A stretch of 26,426 nt of DNA, from contig JAJXVP010000022.1 in NCBI GenBank assembly GCA_021782055.1, positions 1-26,426 of the forward strand, read 5' to 3'. The first letter of the stretch is position 1, and each line of letters begins with the position of its first letter. A program made the position numbers and the translations under genes. The notes under the pieces were generated by a model, which saw nothing but the letters and a program-made list of their open reading frames with translations, had not been told where the DNA came from and did no database searches. Shown here piece by piece: positions 23,373-26,426 of the stretch. The DNA is from a bacterium (GTDB taxonomy: Bacteria; Spirochaetota; Spirochaetia; JABEVK01).

Positions 23373-23785
23373 TGATAAACAAACAAGGTTTTGCCTACCC
23401 ATGCGCTCATGTTGGCTGTGCTGGCTTGTCCACTGAGTCGTCAAGGTACTGCACCGAGCATCTATCGCAAGAGCCGACTGAGACTCCATACTCTCGATTG
23501 CGAGAACATCAGAAGAAAACCGCGTCAATCCCCGACTATAGTTCGGCTGACTGGCGACGTTTCCGAAAATGGTACCTGACACGCCATCCGACCTGCGAAT
23601 GGTCCTCTGGGTGCGACCAAAAGGCGACGGTGTTACACCACCACGAGATGAGCGCGCGTGAGATGGTCGAGCGCTTTGGTTGCTTTGTGTACGAAGAGTC
23701 TTTGTATCGTGGTATGTGTGCTTATCACAATACATTGTTTTGGCAACGGTATGAGCGCGAGCAGAACAAAAGGCGTCAACGGTAG
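23372..23785 (+). CDS. Phage HNH endonuclease (137 aa), opposite strand
   Basis: An HNH nuclease of the type found beside terminase genes, which in several cos phages cooperates with TerL at the packaging site. An N-terminal zinc-binding part (PCAHVGCAGLSTESSRYCTEH) is followed by WRRFRKWYLTRHPTCEWSSGCDQKATVLHHHE, the first histidines of the HNH core, and CAYHNTLFWQRYEREQNKRRQ as the closing segment with the Asn-His part. It is the only supported phage gene on the plus strand. Its stop overlaps the convergent 82-aa gene by 10 bases. No Shine-Dalgarno site is visible; a CCTAGTT hairpin lies just before the ATG. Confidence 0.87.
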   Translation: MINKQGFAYPCAHVGCAGLSTESSRYCTEHLSQEPTETPYSRLREHQKKTASIPDYSSADWRRFRKWYLTRHPTCEWSSGCDQKATVLHHHEMSAREMVERFGCFVYEESLYRGMCAYHNTLFWQRYEREQNKRRQR

Positions 23786-24024
23786 TCATTCGGGATTACC
23801 TTTTCGAGTTCGATCTGAATCAGCGGTTTTACTTCTTCCAGCCATTTTTTGTAGCGCTTCTTTTCGGTGGGCGATAGTAACCATAGGAAATCGTCCAGAG
23901 TTCCGCCGTCAAGGATCCACTGTGCCAACGGTGCAGAGTAGTCGTGCTGGCACACTGGAGCTTTGACGTTACGAACGATTGTCGAGGTGATGAAGAGTAG
24001 TTTCGTGTCGACGAATCCTTGCAT
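23776..24024 (-). CDS. Phage hypothetical protein (82 aa)
   Basis: ATG 24024 has GGAGG nine bases upstream, within the end of the sigma-like gene (56-base overlap). The product is acidic at one end and helical (LAQWILDGGTLDDFLWLLSPTEKKRYKKWLEEVKPLIQIELEKVI), with a single Cys-His pair (PVCQHDY). The gene ends within the HNH gene. I do not recognise it. Tight coupling to the sigma-like gene makes a partner or anti-sigma-like role possible, but nothing in the sequence demonstrates this. Confidence 0.72.
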   Translation of the reverse strand: MQGFVDTKLLFITSTIVRNVKAPVCQHDYSAPLAQWILDGGTLDDFLWLLSPTEKKRYKKWLEEVKPLIQIELEKVIPNDYR

Positions 24025-24283
24025 TTTTCTTTTCCTCCCGGTTCATTGCTCGAATGGCGATCTTCAGAAAATAGCTGTACGGCCTACCAAGCTTTTCGTC
24101 CCACTTTTTAACGCTCATGTAGCAGGTCTCAGCGCCGAGTAAAGCGAGGTCATCGACCATTGTGTGCTGGCACAAACGGTAGTGTCGTGCCGCCCATTTA
24201 GACAACAAAAAAAATAGCTCGAAGATTTTTTTTTGATCACCAAGAGCCATGCTTTTTTTGAAAACCTCATCGTCGAACACCAT
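23969..24283 (-). CDS. Phage sigma-region-2-like protein (104 aa; T4 gp55-like)
   Basis: The core residues 42-89 (MVDDLALLGAETCYMSVKKWDEKLGRPYSYFLKIAIRAMNREEKKNAR) follow the pattern of sigma-factor region 2 and especially of phage late factors such as T4 gp55: DDLxQxG, then a helix, then a K(F/W)D...PYSYF...A...R segment. The preceding part (ALGDQKKIFELFFLLSKWAARHYRLCQH) is helical and could be an RNA polymerase-binding helix. The start is ATG 24283, nine bases after AAGG; ATG 24289 is too close to it. No region 4 is seen. It could direct late transcription; the assignment rests on pattern, not on an alignment search. Confidence 0.6.
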   Translation of the reverse strand: MVFDDEVFKKSMALGDQKKIFELFFLLSKWAARHYRLCQHTMVDDLALLGAETCYMSVKKWDEKLGRPYSYFLKIAIRAMNREEKKNARIRRHETTLHHLDNRS

Positions 24284-24407
24284 GCTCATTTCCCTTTTCC
24301 AGAGTTTACCAGTTTCGCATAGATTGATTTTGGAGGCACTTTTGACGTTAGTGGCATAGTTTGACGTTTTACCATCAAAACGCACAAGCGAGACGGCATA
24401 GCGTTGA

Positions 24408-24755
24408 TCATACGACCCTCTTTGCTTTGGCAAGCGATTTGACATACTGCCAAAACTCATTGAGCTCAGCTTCCGTGGCGTACTGCTCGTCTGGCGCTTT
24501 GATGCGCTTTGTCGCTATAGTCGCCTCGCGGTCTTTGAGCGTCTCGATGACTTTGCTTTCGAGACTAACAAAAATCGCCTTATCCGGCAGGGTTTTGTAC
24601 TGAGCCGAAAAGCTCGCTGTCACCTCGTCAAAAAGCACGTCGAGAAATTCAGGCGTCTTTCCGAGCACGTAAGCGCCGATCACCGGTCGCTGTCCTGGTG
24701 TGTACTGCATCCCGTAGTAGGCTTGTACTGCGTTGATGTACTCTGGCCCGGTCAT
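24408..24755 (-). CDS. Phage hypothetical protein, replication-module (115 aa)
   Basis: The ATG overlaps the stop of the replisome organiser (ATGA), so it is translated with it. The sequence is mixed, with an aromatic N-terminus (EYINAVQAYYGMQYTPGQRPVIGAYVLGKTPEFLDVLFDEVTASFSAQYKTLPDKAIF) and a charged helical C-terminus. Phages commonly place a helicase loader or helper after the replisome organiser, but there is no P-loop, so I do not assign this. The 124 bases between its stop and the sigma-like ATG contain no other gene that I can support. Confidence 0.7.
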   Translation of the reverse strand: MTGPEYINAVQAYYGMQYTPGQRPVIGAYVLGKTPEFLDVLFDEVTASFSAQYKTLPDKAIFVSLESKVIETLKDREATIATKRIKAPDEQYATEAELNEFWQYVKSLAKAKRVV

Positions 24756-25534
24756 GATGCGCTCACTTTGGCGATGTAGTCGTTGACCCAGTCACCGCTA
24801 AACTCATCAGCCCTGTGTGCCAGCTTTTCGACATCCCCCAGTAACGCCAGCATTCGCGATGGCAGAAACGGCTGTCGTTGCCAGAAACCTGCGCTAGTCT
24901 GCGTTTGGTTCCAGAATGTCTCCACCCAGCTTCGAAGTGCTTCTTTGGCGTTTGGCGTCTTTTCGGCGAGATAGCAGAGTGTGCCTATTGCTTTGACCTC
25001 CTTGGCGATATCCGGCCATAGTGGATTTTTGGACTGAAACGAATCGCGGACGGCGGTGAAATTCTCGGGAACGTGATCCGATTGTTCGCCAGCCTCGCGC
25101 GCGTTGGCTTCTCTTAACTTCTCTTCTCTTAACTTAACTTCTATTGCGTCGGGGTGTTCGTCGATCGTTCGTCGATCGTTCGTCGATCGTTCGACGATTG
25201 CCTTTTCCTCCTTTTCTTTGACGTCTGGGATAGACGATTTTTTTGGTCGGTCGATAGTCTGGTATTCGGTCCACCCTTTGAGCTGTATTACCTCGTCGTC
25301 GCACGAAATCAAACCAACACTGGCCAATCTTTCCAGACCACCCTCGATTTGATCCAAAGACAGATTATCCGCAGGAAAAATCCCTGCTTTGAGAGCCAGC
25401 CCATCGTTCCAGAGCTTTCCCTCGTCATCCGCTTGTGAGACTAATCCGATAAAAAACAACCGCTCAAAAAAGGCCAATCTAATAAACTTTCGATTCGTCC
25501 ATATTGTCGGGTCTATCATTCGTCGTCTTGCCAT
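24752..25534 (-). CDS. Phage replisome organiser, winged-helix replication protein (260 aa)
   Basis: Likely initiates phage DNA replication by binding the origin within its own gene. The N-terminus (MARRRMIDPTIWTNRKFIRLAFFERLFFIGLVSQADDEGKLWNDGLALKAGIFPADNLS) matches phage replisome organiser/DnaD-like proteins with a winged-helix fold, followed by IEGGLERLASVGLISCDDEVIQLKGWTEYQ. The middle (about residues 95-160) is a low-complexity charged linker that encodes an 11-bp tandem repeat. The C-terminus is a helical domain (LRSWVETFWNQTQTSAGFWQRQPFLPSRML). The ATG at 25534 has GAGG eight bases upstream; ATG 25540 adds two residues. Size fits the family. Confidence 0.85.
   Translation of the reverse strand: MARRRMIDPTIWTNRKFIRLAFFERLFFIGLVSQADDEGKLWNDGLALKAGIFPADNLSLDQIEGGLERLASVGLISCDDEVIQLKGWTEYQTIDRPKKSSIPDVKEKEEKAIVERSTNDRRTIDEHPDAIEVKLREEKLREANAREAGEQSDHVPENFTAVRDSFQSKNPLWPDIAKEVKAIGTLCYLAEKTPNAKEALRSWVETFWNQTQTSAGFWQRQPFLPSRMLALLGDVEKLAHRADEFSGDWVNDYIAKVSAS
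25101..25200. other. Candidate phage origin: iterons plus AT/pyrimidine-rich tract
   Basis: Three perfect consecutive copies of TTCGTCGATCG occupy 25157-25189, with a fourth degenerate one to 25200. Each contains the palindrome CGATCG. Immediately to the left lies a tract of repeated CTTCTCTTAA/CTTAA units (25108-25141). Iterons beside an easily melted tract, both inside the initiator-protein gene, is the organisation of the lambda ori within gene O. Binding of the encoded protein is inferred. Confidence 0.6.
25157..25189. repeat. 11-bp tandem repeat, three perfect copies
   Basis: TTCGTCGATCG at 25157-25167, 25168-25178 and 25179-25189. Because 11 is not a multiple of 3, the copies encode different residues (ERSTNDRRTIDE region), so selection seems to act on DNA rather than protein. 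Confidence 0.9.
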
Positions 25535-25548
25535 TTCCATTGCCTCTT

Positions 25549-25577
25549 ATTATAGCCTAATTCGCTGTTTGTGTCTC
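25549..25577 (-). promoter_or_regulatory. Candidate promoter for the replication operon
   Basis: Perfect -10 TATAAT on the minus strand (plus 25549-25554), with GAGACA (plus 25572-25577, 4 of 6 to -35) 17 bases upstream. Transcription would begin at about 25542, two bases before ATG 25540. The resulting mRNA would be nearly leaderless and would lack most of the GAGG ribosome site used by the ATG at 25534. The box lies at the end of the preceding gene. Confidence 0.4.
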
Positions 25578-25781
25578 ACTAAATAACTCAAATTGCAGAC
25601 CTTGTTCGCCGTCGATAAAAGCTTCACAACCTCTCTTTGACGTAAACCCCTGAACTGGACCTGAAAATACCTGGTGACTGCTTATCGGCTTAGTCCAGCG
25701 CAGACACCTATCGCGGATAGTGCAAATGTCCTGTGGCCTTCCAAGAATTCCGCGTGCGCCAAAGCATTTTGTTAGGGTCAT
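25557..25781 (-). CDS. Small Cys-rich phage protein (74 aa)
   Basis: ATG 25781, with only a weak AGG site eight bases upstream. The N-terminal half is Cys/Arg-rich (LTKCFGARGILGRPQDICTIRDRCLRW), a possible metal-binding or nucleic-acid-binding knuckle, followed by a charged acidic C-terminus. It lies one gene upstream of the replisome organiser, so probably early. I do not recognise a family, but the three-cysteine pattern and the lack of alternative frames make it likely to be real. Confidence 0.6.
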   Translation of the reverse strand: MTLTKCFGARGILGRPQDICTIRDRCLRWTKPISSHQVFSGPVQGFTSKRGCEAFIDGEQGLQFELFSETQTAN

Positions 25782-25818
25782 TTTTTTAGCCTGTTTTTTA
25801 TTTCAGCTTTCATTCCCT

Positions 25819-26022
25819 CTAAACTTTCACCGATGGGCGAATCGGCTTGAACTCGTTGTTGGATGCTGTCGACTGCTTAGAAACAATGTCGAAAAGGCGC
25901 GAGTATTCGGCGTAAAGCTTTTTGTACTCCTCACCTAAATCAACACCGTTTACAATCTGACGGCAGCCTTTAAGCTTTACGCTCATGTCCGGTAATTTGC
26001 CTTTATTACGAAACAATCCCAT
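25819..26022 (-). CDS. Small early phage protein (67 aa), possibly frameshifted
   Basis: ATG 26022 has AGAGGG seven bases upstream. The protein is basic at the N-terminus (MGLFRNKGKLPDMSVKLKGCRQIVNG) and helical later (DLGEEYKKLYAEYSRLFDIVSKQ). After SKQ the -1 frame stays open and reads as a helical, protein-like tail (VDSIQQRVQADSPIGESLEGMKAEIKNRLKK) that runs to the start of the next gene, whereas the actual frame ends in SNNEFKPIRPSVKV. Either the gene has suffered a one-base indel or this is chance. Function unknown. Confidence 0.6.
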   Translation of the reverse strand: MGLFRNKGKLPDMSVKLKGCRQIVNGVDLGEEYKKLYAEYSRLFDIVSKQSTASNNEFKPIRPSVKV

Positions 26023-26099
26023 TTGTTTACCCTCTGCCGACAGCTTGGAGCGTGTCGGCTAAAATCTTTGATTTTGGCCGCTAAAGCGTCCATCCAACA

Positions 26100-26300
26100 T
26101 TAAGATAAGCTGTGAGGCTCTGCCGAATCAGCTTGATCTTGTTGTTCAGTGTTTTTGGAATTATCGAGTAACTTCCAAGTAATAAAATATTGCTCATGCC
26201 TTACTGTTGATAGGATAAAAGCGTCAGGATGGAAATCACCCGTAGACACGTTGATAACACATGGCTTAATACATCCATTGTATATATACTTTGTTGCCAT
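26100..26300 (-). CDS. Small phage hypothetical protein (66 aa)
   Basis: ATG 26300 has GAGG with six bases of spacing, giving MATKYIYNGCIKPCVINVSTGDFHPDAF... A longer frame to 26375 runs through the coding region of the upstream gene and is rejected. The sequence has a Cys pair (NGCIKPC), a beta-strand-like middle (FILSTVRHEQYFITWKLL) and an acidic tail. It overlaps the end of the preceding gene by 35 bases. Function unknown. Confidence 0.62.
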   Translation of the reverse strand: MATKYIYNGCIKPCVINVSTGDFHPDAFILSTVRHEQYFITWKLLDNSKNTEQQDQADSAEPHSLS

Positions 26301-26424
26301 TCTCTTCCTCGGCTTCGATGGCCTTGTTGATTTCATCGGCCAACATGTCCCAACGAGTACGATCTTTATCTTCAAATCTAAAACTGAAATATTTTTTACT
26401 TAGTTCTGTTCCAGTAAATCTTTT
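26266..26424 (-). CDS. 3' part of a phage gene cut by the window edge
   Basis: A frame open from the right edge to TAA at 26266-26268, 52 residues: KRFTGTELSKKYFSFRFEDKDRTRWDMLADEINKAIEAEEENGNKVYIQWMY. No start codon is within view, so it continues beyond the window. The sequence is charged with a helix (MLADEINKAIEAEEE) and looks like real coding sequence. It overlaps the next gene by 35 bases, indicating operon coupling. Function unknown. Confidence 0.65.
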   Translation of the reverse strand, partial: KRFTGTELSKKYFSFRFEDKDRTRWDMLADEINKAIEAEEENGNKVYIQWMY

Positions 26425-26426
26425 AC

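Noticed and set aside
23235..23789. Minus-strand 184-codon frame opposite the HNH gene
   Set aside because: The plus strand carries clear zinc and HNH motifs over the same bases; this frame is Ser/Arg-rich and featureless.
24284..24460. Longer N-terminus for the sigma-like protein
   Set aside because: The added 59 residues are not protein-like, overlap the upstream gene by 53 bases and have no ribosome site.
1..26426. CRISPR arrays, rRNA operons, insertion sequences
   Set aside because: No spaced direct repeat series, rRNA sequence or transposase was seen in the window.

Overview
The window joins a bacterial chromosome segment (about 1-5,060) to most of a tailed-phage genome (about 5,197-26,426). 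The host is probably a spirochaete of the Treponema/Spirochaeta type. This rests on the order fliD-like 3' end, two small conserved genes, tsaE, tsaB, which as I recall matches Treponema pallidum, and on a lysis-region protein resembling the DUF261 family of Borrelia and other spirochaetes. Both points are from memory. Base composition is similar in the two halves.

Host part: a partial gene, two uncharacterised genes, then tsaE and tsaB run rightward. tsaD runs leftward and overlaps the end of tsaB, so all three parts of the tRNA t6A modification system lie together. Upstream of tsaD, on its strand, are a 74-aa protein and a sigma-70 family factor. A MazG-like pyrophosphohydrolase points rightward at the edge. 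Next come a degenerate tRNA 3' half on the minus strand (anticodon CGT, Thr-like) and a perfectly adjacent 17-bp tandem repeat, which together look like the left attachment site of a prophage integrated in a tRNA gene.

Phage part: nearly everything is on the minus strand, so it reads from right to left. From the right edge: small early genes; a replisome organiser with an iteron-like repeat inside it (candidate origin); a small gene; a short protein resembling the conserved core of sigma factors and T4 gp55; an 82-aa gene; an HNH endonuclease on the opposite strand; P27-like small terminase; large terminase; HK97 portal; prohead protease; major capsid; head-tail adaptors; tail tube; tail chaperone with a predicted -1 frameshift extension; tape measure; one giant tail-tip/fibre protein; small genes; and a lysis module (coiled-coil membrane protein, cysteine-peptidase-like endolysin, holin-like protein, lipoprotein with a C-terminal membrane anchor). 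This is a siphovirus-type HK97-fold phage. No integrase or repressor is in view; both would be expected beyond the right edge.

Most noteworthy: (1) a phage sigma-like factor that could direct late transcription; (2) a recurring small hairpin with core CCTAGTTA placed just before structural genes that lack a Shine-Dalgarno site, plus the HNH gene; (3) the A9 frameshift site giving a tail chaperone extension missed by start-codon-based gene calling; (4) a unimolecular-spanin candidate overlapping a second membrane-protein reading frame whose GTG start is 4 nt away; (5) the iteron cluster; (6) the attL-like tRNA fragment.
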